Source of the DNA: an uncultured Anaerolineae bacterium
Lineage (GTDB): Bacteria; Chloroflexota; Anaerolineae; J036; Brachytrichaceae
Direction of reading: 5' to 3'
Length of the DNA: 64,000 nt
Assembly (NCBI GenBank): GCA_937959265.1
Contig: CALGMA010000012.1
Location: 20,958-84,957, forward strand
A program made the translations under genes and the position numbers. Shown in pieces: positions 9,253 through 19,117 of the stretch (the first letter of the stretch is position 1; every line of letters starts with the position of its first letter). Below the pieces are notes generated by a model. It was not told where the DNA came from. It searched no databases and saw only the letters and a list, made by a program, of their open reading frames with translations.

Positions 9253-10236
9253 GTGGCATCAAAATACGCAATCGGTATAGACCTGGGCGGCACGAAGATC
9301 CTTGCCGCAGTAGTAGACGCGCAGGGCAACGTGCTCGCTGCGGCAAAAAAGACGACGCAGGCCGAGAAAGGCCCAGAGGTCGTCATCACCCGTATCCAGA
9401 AAGCGATGGATGAAGCGCTGGATGAGGCCAAGCTCAAAAAAGATCGTGTCGCTGCTATCGGCATTGGCGCGCCGGGCATCATAGACAGCGCCAACGGTGT
9501 GGTGATTAGCCTGACCAACCTGCCTGGTTGGCACAACATCGAGATTGCCAAGTTGCTGCGGCGCTGGCATGCGGTCCCGGTGTCGCTATCGAACGACGTG
9601 CGCGTGGCTGCGGTGGGTGAGCATCGCGTAGGCGCCGGTCGGGGCGTGCACAGTATGATCGCCGTGTTCGTCGGCACAGGCATTGGCGGCGGCATCATCG
9701 TCAACGACAAGCCATGGGTCGGCTTTCGTTCGAGCGCCGGCGAAGTGGGTCACATGGTCATCCTGGCCGATGGCCCCTACGCACCCGGTGGCGGAATCCG
9801 CGGTGGCATCGAAGCGCTGGCCAGCCGCAGCGCCATTGACCGTGACCTGCGCGCGGGCATCGCCGCCGGGCGCAGGAGTGTGCTGCCCGACCTACTCAAG
9901 GAGAAGGGCAACGGTGCAATCACCAGCAGTGTGCTGGCCAAGGCCGTGAGCAAGAATGATCCGCTGACGATCGAGGTGTTGCGCCGTGCAGCCTATTACC
10001 TAGGCCTACATGCGGCCAGCCTGATCAACGCCTTCGATCCGGAGATGCTCGTCTATGGTGGCGGGGTGATCGAAGGGCTGGGCGAGTGGATGGTGGCTCA
10101 GATCCGCGATGTGGCCAAGCAGCATGCCATCAATCGGACTGAGTTGGACAAAATCAAGATCGTCGAAGCAAAGTTGGGCGAACAAGCCGGGGTCATCGGC
10201 GCGGCGCTAATGGCGTTGGACGCGCTGAAGGCCTGA
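9253..10236 (+). CDS. ROK-family sugar kinase (glucokinase-like)
   Basis: A 327-residue protein. The ATP motif is IGIDLGGTKI at the N-terminus, with the sugar-site motif SLTNLPGW and the catalytic region LSNDVRVAAVGEH. GTGIGGGIIV (phosphate 2) and the GEVGHM segment follow. The start is GTG at 9253, preceded by GGAG 8 nt upstream; the ATG at 9245 is out of frame. ROK glucokinases normally carry a zinc-binding CxCGxxGCxE motif after GE(V/I)GH. Here the same place reads YAPGGGIRGGIEALAS with no cysteines, so the zinc site is lost. Role in phosphorylating glucose or another hexose is inferred from the family. Confidence 0.88.
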   Translation: MASKYAIGIDLGGTKILAAVVDAQGNVLAAAKKTTQAEKGPEVVITRIQKAMDEALDEAKLKKDRVAAIGIGAPGIIDSANGVVISLTNLPGWHNIEIAKLLRRWHAVPVSLSNDVRVAAVGEHRVGAGRGVHSMIAVFVGTGIGGGIIVNDKPWVGFRSSAGEVGHMVILADGPYAPGGGIRGGIEALASRSAIDRDLRAGIAAGRRSVLPDLLKEKGNGAITSSVLAKAVSKNDPLTIEVLRRAAYYLGLHAASLINAFDPEMLVYGGGVIEGLGEWMVAQIRDVAKQHAINRTELDKIKIVEAKLGEQAGVIGAALMALDALKA

Positions 10237-10308
10237 CGGCGCAATGGGATGGCGCGACGCCCACGAACAAACGAAGGACGGGAGCGCCGTCCTAGTGGGG
10301 TAGGGCGT

Positions 10309-10782
10309 ATGGCCGTCGAACTACAAATCGAGTTGTGCGTGCGCGTTGCTGTGGCAGCATTGCTCTCATCGCTGGTCGGCCTCGAACGCGAGCTGCAAGG
10401 TCATTCCGCCGGATTACGCACGCACATGCTGGTGGGTCTGGGCGCGGCGTTATTCACCGTGTTATCTCTGTTCGCGTTCAAGGAGGGCGACCCTGGCCGC
10501 GTTGCGGCGCAGATCGTCACCGGCGTGGGCTTCCTCGGCGCAGGCACCATCATTCAACGCCGTGACCGGCATACGCCACACGGCCTGACGACGGCGGCCG
10601 GCATCTGGGCAGTGTCGGCGATCGGCATGGCCTGTGGCGTTGGGGCTTACGTGCTCGGCGTCTTCAGCACGCTCTTGATCCTGTTCGTGTTGATCCTGCT
10701 GGCGCGCATCAGCGAGCGGATTCATGCCGCGAAAAAGGGAAAGGAGGACTCCTTGCACGCCGAACAACTCGACAGGAGCTAG
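10309..10782 (+). CDS. MgtC/SapB-family membrane protein
   Basis: A 157-residue protein from the ATG at 10309; an upstream in-frame ATG at 10249 would add a charged, non-conserved tail. It carries the family hallmarks: LSSLVGLERELQG, the SAGLRTHMLVGLGAALF segment, GVGFLGAGTI and LTTAAGIWAVSAIGMACG, with about four to five membrane spans. MgtC-like proteins are linked to Mg2+ homeostasis and modulation of F-type ATPase in some pathogens; this short form lacks the C-terminal soluble domain, so function is uncertain. It lies 72 nt after the ROK kinase and may be co-transcribed. Confidence 0.88.
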   Translation: MAVELQIELCVRVAVAALLSSLVGLERELQGHSAGLRTHMLVGLGAALFTVLSLFAFKEGDPGRVAAQIVTGVGFLGAGTIIQRRDRHTPHGLTTAAGIWAVSAIGMACGVGAYVLGVFSTLLILFVLILLARISERIHAAKKGKEDSLHAEQLDRS

Positions 10783-10803
10783 AGCCTGTGCGGAACGCCC
10801 GTT

Positions 10804-10855
<52 letters not shown>

Positions 10856-10963
10856 ATTCACTTCACGCTGTGCATTTCGGACATCCATCACATTTAGCCG
10901 TCGGCGGCGCTGCTGCGATAATCCGATCAGACGACAACCGTTGGTTGAGGAGCGACGAACGAC

Positions 10964-11953
10964 ATGACGACGAATACTCTCCCGCGCCGCAGGGTTGGGC
11001 GCACCGCGCTGGAAGTTACACACATCGGCCTGGGCACGGCATTCTTGCTTGGGCTTGATGTTGTGAGAGAGGACGCGCCGGCCATCGCCACGGTGCATGC
11101 CGCGTTGGACCAGGGGATTAACTTCATTGACACGGCGGCGCTCTATTCGCGCGGACAGGCCGAGCGCGTGGTCGGCGAAGCGCTGCGCGGCGTGCCGCGC
11201 GACCGGTTCGTCATTCAGACTAAGGCCGGCCGCTTCCCCAAGCCGGACGGCGGCTCGTATCACGACTACTCGCGCGAAGCTATCCTGCGCAGCGTGGAGA
11301 ACAGCATGAAGCTATTGGGCGTAGATCGGCTGGATAGCGTGCTGGTGCACGACGCCGACGGCGACAAGTTCAACCGCAGCCAGGGCGCCGGCCTGGAGGA
11401 TACTTACTTCCGCGACGCGCTCGATCACGCCTTCCCCACGTTGCTCGAGCTGCGCAGCCAGGGCGTGATCGGCGCAGTGGGCGCCGGCATGAACCAGTGG
11501 CAGATGGAATGGGAGTTCGCCAAGCGCGTGAACGTGGACTGTTTTCTGCTCGCCGGCCGTTACACGCTACTCGAACAGACCTCGCTCGACTTCCTCGAAT
11601 ATTGCCGGCAGCGAAACATCGCAGTCTTCCTGGGCGGCGTGTTCAACAGCGGCATCCTGGCCACCGGCCCACGCGAGGGGGCAAGTTACAACTACGCTGC
11701 GGCGCCGGCGCACGTGATCGAGAAGGCCAGGAAGATTGATGCGGTTTGTGCGCGCTATGGCGTGCCGCTGCGCGTGGCCGCCTTGCACTTCGCCATGGCG
11801 CACCCCGCCGTCGTTTCCGTGGTGCTGGGCGCGCAGAAGCCCGAAGAGGTCATCGCGAACGTCGCTGCGGCGCAGCAGACCACGCCGGCGGCGCTGTGGG
11901 CTGACCTGAAGCGCGAAGGGCTAATCGCGCCCGAAGCGCCGACGCCGGCATGA
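10964..11953 (+). CDS. Aldo/keto reductase (D-threo-aldose dehydrogenase-like)
   Basis: A 329-residue TIM-barrel oxidoreductase. The catalytic tetrad is visible: Asp56 and Tyr61 (NFIDTAALYSRG), Lys in VIQTKAGR (~88) and His in DSVLVHDAD (~129). The closest recognisable subgroup by motif is the D-threo-aldose / L-fucose / galactose dehydrogenase branch, which oxidises free sugars to lactones. The last two-thirds is well conserved (HPAVVSVVLGAQKPEE). It shares a 4-bp ATGA overlap with the HAD phosphatase gene, so the two are translationally coupled and probably act in one sugar pathway. Substrate is inferred only. Confidence 0.88.
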   Translation: MTTNTLPRRRVGRTALEVTHIGLGTAFLLGLDVVREDAPAIATVHAALDQGINFIDTAALYSRGQAERVVGEALRGVPRDRFVIQTKAGRFPKPDGGSYHDYSREAILRSVENSMKLLGVDRLDSVLVHDADGDKFNRSQGAGLEDTYFRDALDHAFPTLLELRSQGVIGAVGAGMNQWQMEWEFAKRVNVDCFLLAGRYTLLEQTSLDFLEYCRQRNIAVFLGGVFNSGILATGPREGASYNYAAAPAHVIEKARKIDAVCARYGVPLRVAALHFAMAHPAVVSVVLGAQKPEEVIANVAAAQQTTPAALWADLKREGLIAPEAPTPA

Positions 11954-13008
11954 GCGCTCTGGCGCCAATCCTTCTGCTCGACGTTGACGGCACGCTGATC
12001 GAAGATCGCGGCTATCGCTGCGCGCAAGTCGAAGCGGCGCGCTTCGTGTGTCGCAAGTGGGGCTTGCCCGACTACACGCCGAACGAGGACGAAATCAACG
12101 TCCTGCATGCGTGCGGCTTCTCAAATGAATGGGATTCGACCGCGTTCAACGTCGGCATCAACCTGCTGGCGCATCATCGCGGCAGACCTGGCCGCCCCGA
12201 CTTCGCTGCCTGGGCGATCAAGACGCGCGCGTTCACCGGCCTGCCGCACGAGCGCGCCCGCGCGCTGTTGCTGAGCGAAGCGCCGCCTGACCTGCACCCG
12301 GGCATTCATCGCTTGCTCGACGACGTGCGCGACCCGCGCGTGAGCGAGACGACCCGGCTGCTCTATACCTTCGTGCTCGGATCGGCGCGTTTTGAGCAAC
12401 ACTTCGGCTTGCGGGCCGAAGTCGAGACGCCGTCGTTCCTGGAGACGATGGATGTGCCGATCCCCCACGCGCGCAGCCGACAGATCATCCGCGCACACCC
12501 GGCCAGCGCCTACACAGCGCGCCCCACGCTTCCCCCCGACGACAGTCGCCCCGGCCTCTATCAGACGCCGGAAGGCGAGATCGCGCTGGCCCAGTTGGAC
12601 ATGGCGGAACTGCCGCTCATGGGCCTGGGGCCGATGCAGTGGCTGGCCGACGTGAAAGGTGGCTCGATCTGGGATTACGCCAAGCCGGCGCTGGTTCAGC
12701 CGATTGCGGCTATGCTGGCTGCGGTCGGCTGCCCGCTGCGGGATGCTGCCTTAGCGGCCTATGCGTTCGTCGCGCAAGGAGAGCGGGGCGGCATCGAGCG
12801 ACTCGCCAGTCGGCAGGTGATCGTCTTCGAGGACAACGCCGGCGGGGTGCGCGCCGCGCGTCAGGCGGCAGCCGCATTGCGGAACGCCGGCGTTGACGTT
12901 CGGGTTGTCGGCTTCGGCGTGGCGCGCGATCCCGCAAAGCGTGGGGCACTGGCCGAAGTGTGCGACCGGCTCTTTGAGGACGTGAACGCGGCGCTGGCTG
13001 CCCTATAG
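11950..13008 (+). CDS. HAD-superfamily hydrolase
   Basis: A 352-residue protein. It begins with the HAD nucleophile motif ILLLDVDGTLIED (Asp residues about 10 and 12). Near the C-terminus VIVFEDNAGGVRAARQAA matches HAD motif IV (acidic pair) plus the following helix. Between them is an unusually large ~230-residue insert that I do not recognise as a standard cap. HAD enzymes with DxDGT are usually phosphatases; the substrate is unknown. The start overlaps the aldo/keto reductase stop (ATGA), and the pair ends convergently with the ABC ATPase gene. Confidence 0.75.
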   Translation: MSALAPILLLDVDGTLIEDRGYRCAQVEAARFVCRKWGLPDYTPNEDEINVLHACGFSNEWDSTAFNVGINLLAHHRGRPGRPDFAAWAIKTRAFTGLPHERARALLLSEAPPDLHPGIHRLLDDVRDPRVSETTRLLYTFVLGSARFEQHFGLRAEVETPSFLETMDVPIPHARSRQIIRAHPASAYTARPTLPPDDSRPGLYQTPEGEIALAQLDMAELPLMGLGPMQWLADVKGGSIWDYAKPALVQPIAAMLAAVGCPLRDAALAAYAFVAQGERGGIERLASRQVIVFEDNAGGVRAARQAAAALRNAGVDVRVVGFGVARDPAKRGALAEVCDRLFEDVNAALAAL

Positions 13009-13059
13009 CTCGGGCCGACTGCAGCTTCGCGTTCGTGGCTTGAGGCGTCTGCTGTTGCG

Positions 13060-14112
<1,053 letters not shown>

Positions 14113-14131
14113 GGCGTGTGACTGTATTGTT

Positions 14132-15004
14132 TTACCTCATTCCGGTCATCTGCGTCTGGCCGGTGCCGCGGCCCACGCGCTGGATGAGCAGCACCAGGAT
14201 CCATACGAGCACGAAGCTGATGATCGTCAGCGCGGCCGGCTCGAAGATTTTGTTGTTGCCAACCGAGGCCATGTATGACCCGAACGCGCGCTCGTCGGGG
14301 AACAGGAAGTTGGCCAGCGTGTATTCGCCGATGGCGATGGCGAAGGTCAGTAAGGCTGCGCCGAGCACGGCCACGCGCAAGTTGGGCAGGATGACCTGTA
14401 GGATGATAGCCGGCCAGCCGGCGCCTAGGCTGCGCGCCGCCTCGGTGAGTGTGCGAATGTCAATCGCCCGTAGACCGATGTCCACCGAGCGATATGTGTA
14501 GGGCATGACGGCGATGGTGTAACCGCCCACCAGCAGCGCCACCGTGCCCAGCTCGGTGTTTGTCAACGAGAACGGCGGACCACTGTAGGTGCGCAGCAGG
14601 CCGAATGTGAGCACGATGCCGGGAATGGCAAACGGAAGCACCGTGAAGAACTCCATCACCGGCTTCAGCCTTGGCACGCGCAGGTGAACCCAATACGCCG
14701 TGGGCACGACAATGGTGGTGCTGACGATGATGGTCAGCACTGCCATCAGACATGAGAAGAGCAGCGATGAATAAAAGCGCGGCAGGTTGAGGGCAATCTT
14801 GAACGGCGATACCTGAACCTGAAGCACTTTGTCGGGCTCCGGGATAGCAAGCACGTTGGTGTAAGCAGTGAAGCCGATTTCACCGCGCCGGGCGCGCAGC
14901 GAATAGTCGAACTGCGTTACCAACGGCACGATCAGGTAGGCGGCGCAGACGATCAGGATCGCCCACGCGAAGAGTCGTGCGGCGAGGGAGCGTCTGCCGG
15001 TCAT
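14132..15004 (-). CDS. ABC transporter permease, Fe3+/polyamine type (PotC-like)
   Basis: A 290-residue inner-membrane protein with about six hydrophobic segments (AARLFAWAILIVCAAYLIVP at the N-terminus). The EAA-type coupling loop reads EAARSLGAGWPAIILQVILP, which docks to the ATPase. Its ATG overlaps the stop of the zinc-ribbon gene by 4 bp (ATGA). The ATPase gene follows 19 nt later. Confidence 0.9.
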   Translation of the reverse strand: MTGRRSLAARLFAWAILIVCAAYLIVPLVTQFDYSLRARRGEIGFTAYTNVLAIPEPDKVLQVQVSPFKIALNLPRFYSSLLFSCLMAVLTIIVSTTIVVPTAYWVHLRVPRLKPVMEFFTVLPFAIPGIVLTFGLLRTYSGPPFSLTNTELGTVALLVGGYTIAVMPYTYRSVDIGLRAIDIRTLTEAARSLGAGWPAIILQVILPNLRVAVLGAALLTFAIAIGEYTLANFLFPDERAFGSYMASVGNNKIFEPAALTIISFVLVWILVLLIQRVGRGTGQTQMTGMR

Positions 15005-15243
15005 GGAACCTCTACCTCATCCTGTGGGGTGTAGAGTCTGAATTTGCGCCGGATGCGGTCTAGGTCTTCGGGTAACTCCACGTAGCTCTCGATGTAGCCG
15101 CAGGTGCAGCACACATAGCGCGCGACCGGCACGCTGGTGAAATAGCCGCCCCAATCCACGATGATGGATGTCTCGTCTTGGCGTCCGGCCACGCGAGCGA
15201 TCACGTCGCTGCCGCATTTTGGGCAAAAGCCGGTGGTCTTCAT
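15001..15243 (-). CDS. Small zinc-ribbon protein encoded inside an ABC transporter operon
   Basis: An 80-residue protein, MKTTGFCPKCGSDV..., preceded by a strong AGGAGG Shine-Dalgarno 8 nt before the ATG at 15243. It has two cysteine knuckles, CPKCG near residue 7 and CCTCGY near residue 51, as in single-ribbon proteins. The C-terminus is charged (LPEDLDRIRRKFRLY). Its stop overlaps the start of the second permease gene (ATGA) and it begins 17 nt after the first permease gene. It is thus a coupled member of the transporter operon. Function unknown; a metal-responsive or assembly factor is conceivable. Confidence 0.8.
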   Translation of the reverse strand: MKTTGFCPKCGSDVIARVAGRQDETSIIVDWGGYFTSVPVARYVCCTCGYIESYVELPEDLDRIRRKFRLYTPQDEVEVP

Positions 15244-15260
15244 CTTCTTGCCTCCTCGCA

Positions 15261-16148
15261 CTAACGCAACCAGCGCGCTGTCACGCGCTGCAGCCAGACA
15301 TATAGGGCGATGGATATTCCCAGGATCATGACCATGCCGAAGGCTAGCGCATAGCTCAGTCCGGGGTTGTAGAGCACGTCGCCGCGAATTTGCCTGCTGA
15401 TGACGCGCGTCACCACGTCCACTTTGCTTCCGGTGAGCGCTTCGGCGGTGGCGTATGCGCCGAAGGCGTTGCCGAACAACAGCACCATCGCGCCGAGAAA
15501 CGATGGCAACAGAATCGGAAAGCCGACGTAGCGCCAGAAGTCGAACGTCGTGCCGCCCAGGTTTGTCGCGGCCTCGAGCCACTCGCGTTTCAGCCCGTCG
15601 AACGCCGGCACCATAATGAGCAGCATCAGCGGGAATTGAAAGTACAAATAAGCCAGGATCAAGCCTTGCACGGTATAGATGCTGAAGCCGGCGGCATAGA
15701 GGTCAATACTGAAGACGTTGCGCAGGAAGACCGGCAGCGCGCCGGTGCGGCCCAGCAGGGTGATGAAGGCAAAAGCCAGCGGAATGCCGCCGAAGTTCGC
15801 TGCCACGCTGCTGAACGTGATGACCCCCGAACGAATCCGGCCTGAGAGGCCGCCCCAGGTGATTGCATAGGCCAGCAGCGCGCCGAGGCTCGCGCCGATC
15901 ACTGCAGTCACGATGCTCAGCTCGATGCTGGTGCGGTACGACTCCAGGATGAGCGGCTGGAACAGCCCGGCGATATTGTCGAGCGTGAAGTGGCCATCCC
16001 GGTCGCGGAAGGCGCCGGCCATGATGGTCAGCGACGGCAAAAGCAGGAAGGCGAAGATGAACAAGAAAAACGGCAAGGTCCCCAGCCAGGTCCACGACAC
16101 CGACGGACTAATCGGCTTGGCTTTGGGAGCGGTGATCGCTGTGTCCAT
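15261..16148 (-). CDS. ABC transporter permease, Fe3+/polyamine type (PotB-like)
   Basis: A 295-residue membrane protein from the ATG at 16148 (MDTAITAPKAKP). It has about six hydrophobic segments (WLGTLPFFLFIFAFLLLPSL first) and the coupling loop EAATNLGGTTFDFWRYVGFP. It follows the binding-protein gene across a 78-nt gap holding a very strong hairpin, which probably tunes its expression relative to the binding protein. Confidence 0.9.
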   Translation of the reverse strand: MDTAITAPKAKPISPSVSWTWLGTLPFFLFIFAFLLLPSLTIMAGAFRDRDGHFTLDNIAGLFQPLILESYRTSIELSIVTAVIGASLGALLAYAITWGGLSGRIRSGVITFSSVAANFGGIPLAFAFITLLGRTGALPVFLRNVFSIDLYAAGFSIYTVQGLILAYLYFQFPLMLLIMVPAFDGLKREWLEAATNLGGTTFDFWRYVGFPILLPSFLGAMVLLFGNAFGAYATAEALTGSKVDVVTRVISRQIRGDVLYNPGLSYALAFGMVMILGISIALYVWLQRVTARWLR

Positions 16149-16158
16149 CGCGCAAGGC

Positions 16159-16211
16159 AGAATCACAGAAACCAGGTTTCTCCAGAGAAACCTGGTTTCT
16201 GTGAAGATTCT
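16159..16211 (-). repeat. Long hairpin between binding-protein and permease genes
   Basis: Perfect 19-bp inverted repeat at 16164-16182 and 16185-16203 (arm begins CACAGAAACCAGG) with a 2-nt centre, extended by an AGAAT/ATTCT outer pair. It occupies the gap after the binding-protein stop (16227) and before the permease start (16148). On the minus strand no T-run follows, so partial attenuation or mRNA 3'-end protection is more likely than full termination. Confidence 0.85.
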
Positions 16212-16226
16212 ACGGCAATCGCTGAC

Positions 16227-17486
16227 TCACTGGAGCTTGCGGAACTCGATCTTGGTCACCTTGTCCCAGTTGTCGGCCAACAATTGCTTATGCTTGTTCA
16301 ACTGCTCCAGCGTGGGGAAGACCGCCTTAGCATACAGTTCGTCCGACGGCAGCTTGGCGGCCAAGTCTTCGGGGATCACTTTGCGCGCCACCAGGTCGTT
16401 GTAGCGCGTCGGGTGGCAGTAACCCTTGATCCAGATTAGCGAGCCTTCGTCGGAGAAGACGTGTTCCATCCACAGCTTGGCGGCATTGGGGTGCGGCGCA
16501 TACTTGCTAATGGCGGTAGCGTAGTGGCCGGCCAGTTGCGCTGACTTGGGGATGACGACCTCGATGTTGATGCTGTCCTTGTTGGCATCGCGCTGCGCTA
16601 GCGCGTTGTAGTCCCAGTCGAAGACGATCGGCGTTTCGCCGCGGCCGAAGGTCTGCTGGTTCCACGACGGCAGGAAATTGCCGGCGGCGTTGAGCTGTGC
16701 GAAGAACTCCAGGCCTTTCGACGAATCGTCGGGCGAACCGCCCGTGCCCAATGCGGCATTGAACACGGCCTGCGCCTGTGAGTTGCCGATGCGCGGGTCG
16801 TTGATGGAGACCATGCCTTTGTACTCCGGCTTGAGCAGATCGGCGAAGTCCTGCGGCACGGCCGGCACGGCATCCACGTTCACCTGCATCGCCATCACGC
16901 CGTAGTAATTGCCGGTCCACAGGCCGTCGGGATGCTTCAGATTGTCTGGGATGCTGTCCCAGGTCGAGACCTTGTAGGGCGCAACGAGGTCTTCTTTGAC
17001 TGCTTGGACGGCGAAGGCCGGGCCGACGTCGAGCACGTCGGGCGCTTGTGGACCTTTGTTGTCCTTGTTGGCCTTCACGGCTTCCAGCTCTTCGGCGGAG
17101 CCAGCGTCGGGCGTGATCTCGTTGACCTTCAAACCATACTTTTGCTTGAAGGTTTCGATCATCTCGCCGTAGTTGCACCAGTCGTGTGGGAGGGCGATGA
17201 CGTTCAGTTCGCCCTCGGCCTGCGCCGCTGCGATCAACGCTGCCATGTTCATCGCCTCCTGCGCTTTGGGCATTGCGGTCGCTACGGCTGCGCTCACCTG
17301 AGTAGCAGCAGCCTCGACAGTGGGCGCAACCGCAGTCGCAGCGGCTGCAATGGTCGGCGCAGCGGTGGCAGCTACTTCCTTTGCCTGCTGCACAGCCGTA
17401 GGCACCATACCGGCCTGCGGCGTAGCGCAAGCTGACAGTGTGAGCGCAATCATCGTAGTCAGCATTAATACGTTGGTCTTTCTCAT
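16227..17486 (-). CDS. ABC transporter substrate-binding lipoprotein, Fe3+/polyamine type
   Basis: A 419-residue lipoprotein: MRKTNVLMLTT... with lipobox LSAC (Cys20). The ATG at 17486 is preceded by GGAGG; upstream in-frame starts have no such support. Residues ~25-75 are an Ala-rich, probably helical linker. The rest is a type-II periplasmic binding fold (VIALPHDWCNYGEMIETF, DVLDVGPAF, VFDWDYNALAQRD) resembling COG1840/PotD-like binders. It is the first gene of the operon and is divergent from the cyclophilin gene. Ligand not determinable. Confidence 0.9.
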   Translation of the reverse strand: MRKTNVLMLTTMIALTLSACATPQAGMVPTAVQQAKEVAATAAPTIAAAATAVAPTVEAAATQVSAAVATAMPKAQEAMNMAALIAAAQAEGELNVIALPHDWCNYGEMIETFKQKYGLKVNEITPDAGSAEELEAVKANKDNKGPQAPDVLDVGPAFAVQAVKEDLVAPYKVSTWDSIPDNLKHPDGLWTGNYYGVMAMQVNVDAVPAVPQDFADLLKPEYKGMVSINDPRIGNSQAQAVFNAALGTGGSPDDSSKGLEFFAQLNAAGNFLPSWNQQTFGRGETPIVFDWDYNALAQRDANKDSINIEVVIPKSAQLAGHYATAISKYAPHPNAAKLWMEHVFSDEGSLIWIKGYCHPTRYNDLVARKVIPEDLAAKLPSDELYAKAVFPTLEQLNKHKQLLADNWDKVTKIEFRKLQ

Positions 17487-17583
17487 GATGTCCTCCAGTT
17501 GATCACGAGCACATCTCAGCCGAAATCCTTTAAGGAACGTGTGAGTTTGTGTGAAGAAAGTCTTAACGCTGCGGCGTGAGAGA

Positions 17584-18102
17584 ATGAGCACTATGGCAAA
17601 GCAATACAAGTCCCCGCCTCCCCTGGTAATTGACCCGACCAAGAAGTACAAGGCTCGGCTCAAGACCGGAAAGGGCGACATCGTGATCGAGCTGTTCGCT
17701 GACAAAGTCCCCAACACCGTCAATAACTTTGTCTTCCTGGCGCGCGAGGGCTACTACGACGGTACGACCTTCCATCGCGTGATCAAGGATTTCATGATCC
17801 AGGGTGGCGATCCGACCGGCACCGGCCGCGGCGGCCCTGGTTATCAGTTCAAGGACGAGTTCCATCCCGCACTCAGACATGACGGGCCGGGCATTTTGTC
17901 CATGGCCAACGCCGGCCCGAACACCAACGGCTCGCAGTTCTTCATTACCCATGTCGCCACACCGTGGCTGGACGGCAAGCACGCCGTCTTCGGCAGGGTA
18001 ATCGAAGGCATGGACGTGGTGAATGCCATCCCCGAACGCGACCCCGGCCGTGCCCGCCAACCCGGCGAGGCGTTGATCAGTGTGGAGATCATCGAGGAGT
18101 AG
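17584..18102 (+). CDS. Cyclophilin-type peptidyl-prolyl cis-trans isomerase
   Basis: A 172-residue cytoplasmic protein with no signal peptide. Cyclophilin signature elements appear in order: [36 protein letters not shown] (catalytic Arg in FHR), [21 protein letters not shown], and [19 protein letters not shown]. It catalyses proline isomerisation during folding. ATG at 17584 chosen over the in-frame GTG at 17551 because homology starts near [18 protein letters not shown] at 17593 is also possible. A 9-nt tandem repeat follows the stop. Confidence 0.95.
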   Translation: MSTMAKQYKSPPPLVIDPTKKYKARLKTGKGDIVIELFADKVPNTVNNFVFLAREGYYDGTTFHRVIKDFMIQGGDPTGTGRGGPGYQFKDEFHPALRHDGPGILSMANAGPNTNGSQFFITHVATPWLDGKHAVFGRVIEGMDVVNAIPERDPGRARQPGEALISVEIIEE

Positions 18103-18110
18103 CGTTGGTA

Positions 18111-18218
18111 GTGTCAGTGGTGTCGAGAGTGTTAGGAGTGTCAGGAGTGTCAATGGTGTCAAGGGTGTCAGTAGTGCCGATGGTGCCGATAGTACCAATG
18201 ATGGTGGCGGTGCCTCGG
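18111..18218. repeat. Minisatellite of twelve 9-nt units
   Basis: Twelve consecutive 9-mers of the form GTGTCARKG (for example GTGTCAGTG, GTGTCAGGA, GTGTCAATG, GTGCCGATG), diverging towards the right end. It fills most of the gap between the cyclophilin stop and the murI start. I see no gene in it. Confidence 0.85.
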
Positions 18219-18264
18219 TGCTTATGACGCCCGTGACGCGACCGACATAGGGCAAGCCTTTCTC

Positions 18265-19080
18265 TTGATTGGCATCTTCGATTCCGGTGTCGGTGGACTG
18301 TCGGTATGGCGTGAAATCGTCCGACTCATCCCCGATGTATCGCTGACCTATCTCGCCGATCAAGCGCACGTCCCTTACGGCGAGCGGTCGCTCGACGAGG
18401 TGCGCGCGCTCACGCTACGCGCCGCCGGTTGGTTGATCGCGCGCGGCTGCCGCGTCGTCGTCATCGCTTGCAACACAGCTTCGGCTGCGGCGCTCGAGGT
18501 GTTGCGCGCGACCTTCCCGGCGACGCCGTTTGTCGGCATGGAGCCGGCCATCAAGCCGGCGGCGCTGCGCACGCAAACCGGCGTGGTCGGCGTGTTGGCG
18601 ACGCCGGCCACGCTGCGGAGCGCGCGCTACGCCGGCCTGGTCTCACGCTGGGGGCGCGCCCTGCGCGTGATCGAGCAGCCTTGTCCTGGCTGGGTGGAAG
18701 CCGTGGAACGGCTGTCGGTCTGCGCAGCCGCGGAGGATGCCCTGAATCGTCTGGTCGGCGACTGCGTTACCCCCCTGCTGGCGCAGAACGCAGACGCGCT
18801 CGTGCTCGGATGCACACACTTCCCCTTTCTCCGGCCGTGGATCGAGCAGGCGATCGGCGCGTGGCAGTCAGCGCATCCGGGCGCGCATGCCGTGACGGTC
18901 ATTGACCCGGCGCCGGCCGTCGCCCGGCGCACGCAGCAAGTATGGCTGGAACTGGCTGAATCCGTCAGCAGCGCAACGCTCAGGCATGAGTTCTGGACGA
19001 CCGGATCGGCTGCTCAATTCGCTCGGGTTGCAGCGGCGCTCATCGGCCGCCGTGTGCAGGTGCGTTCGCTTGCCCTCTAA
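18265..19080 (+). CDS. murI: Glutamate racemase
   Basis: A 271-residue enzyme making D-glutamate for peptidoglycan. The N-terminus IGIFDSGVGGLSVWREI holds the catalytic-loop Asp and Ser. The first catalytic Cys is Cys69 (VIACNTASA) and the second is in LGCTHFPFLRPW (~183); HVPYGERS is also conserved. The start is a TTG at 18265, immediately before the conserved IGIFDSG. No better start exists upstream because the preceding sequence is the tandem repeat. Presence of murI indicates a peptidoglycan wall. Confidence 0.95.
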   Translation: MIGIFDSGVGGLSVWREIVRLIPDVSLTYLADQAHVPYGERSLDEVRALTLRAAGWLIARGCRVVVIACNTASAAALEVLRATFPATPFVGMEPAIKPAALRTQTGVVGVLATPATLRSARYAGLVSRWGRALRVIEQPCPGWVEAVERLSVCAAAEDALNRLVGDCVTPLLAQNADALVLGCTHFPFLRPWIEQAIGAWQSAHPGAHAVTVIDPAPAVARRTQQVWLELAESVSSATLRHEFWTTGSAAQFARVAAALIGRRVQVRSLAL

Positions 19081-19117
19081 CACCCGACCAACGTTGGCGT
19101 GGTAGGTGTGTTAACCT

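Noticed and set aside
15244..15582. N-terminal extension of the zinc-ribbon frame to 15582
   Set aside because: The extension lies within the upstream permease gene in another frame; the AGGAGG site fixes the start at 15243.
18111..18218. Coding interpretation of the 9-nt repeat (Val-Ser-rich or Leu-Thr-rich peptide)
   Set aside because: The frames are open only because the unit is a multiple of three; there is no start signal or conserved context.
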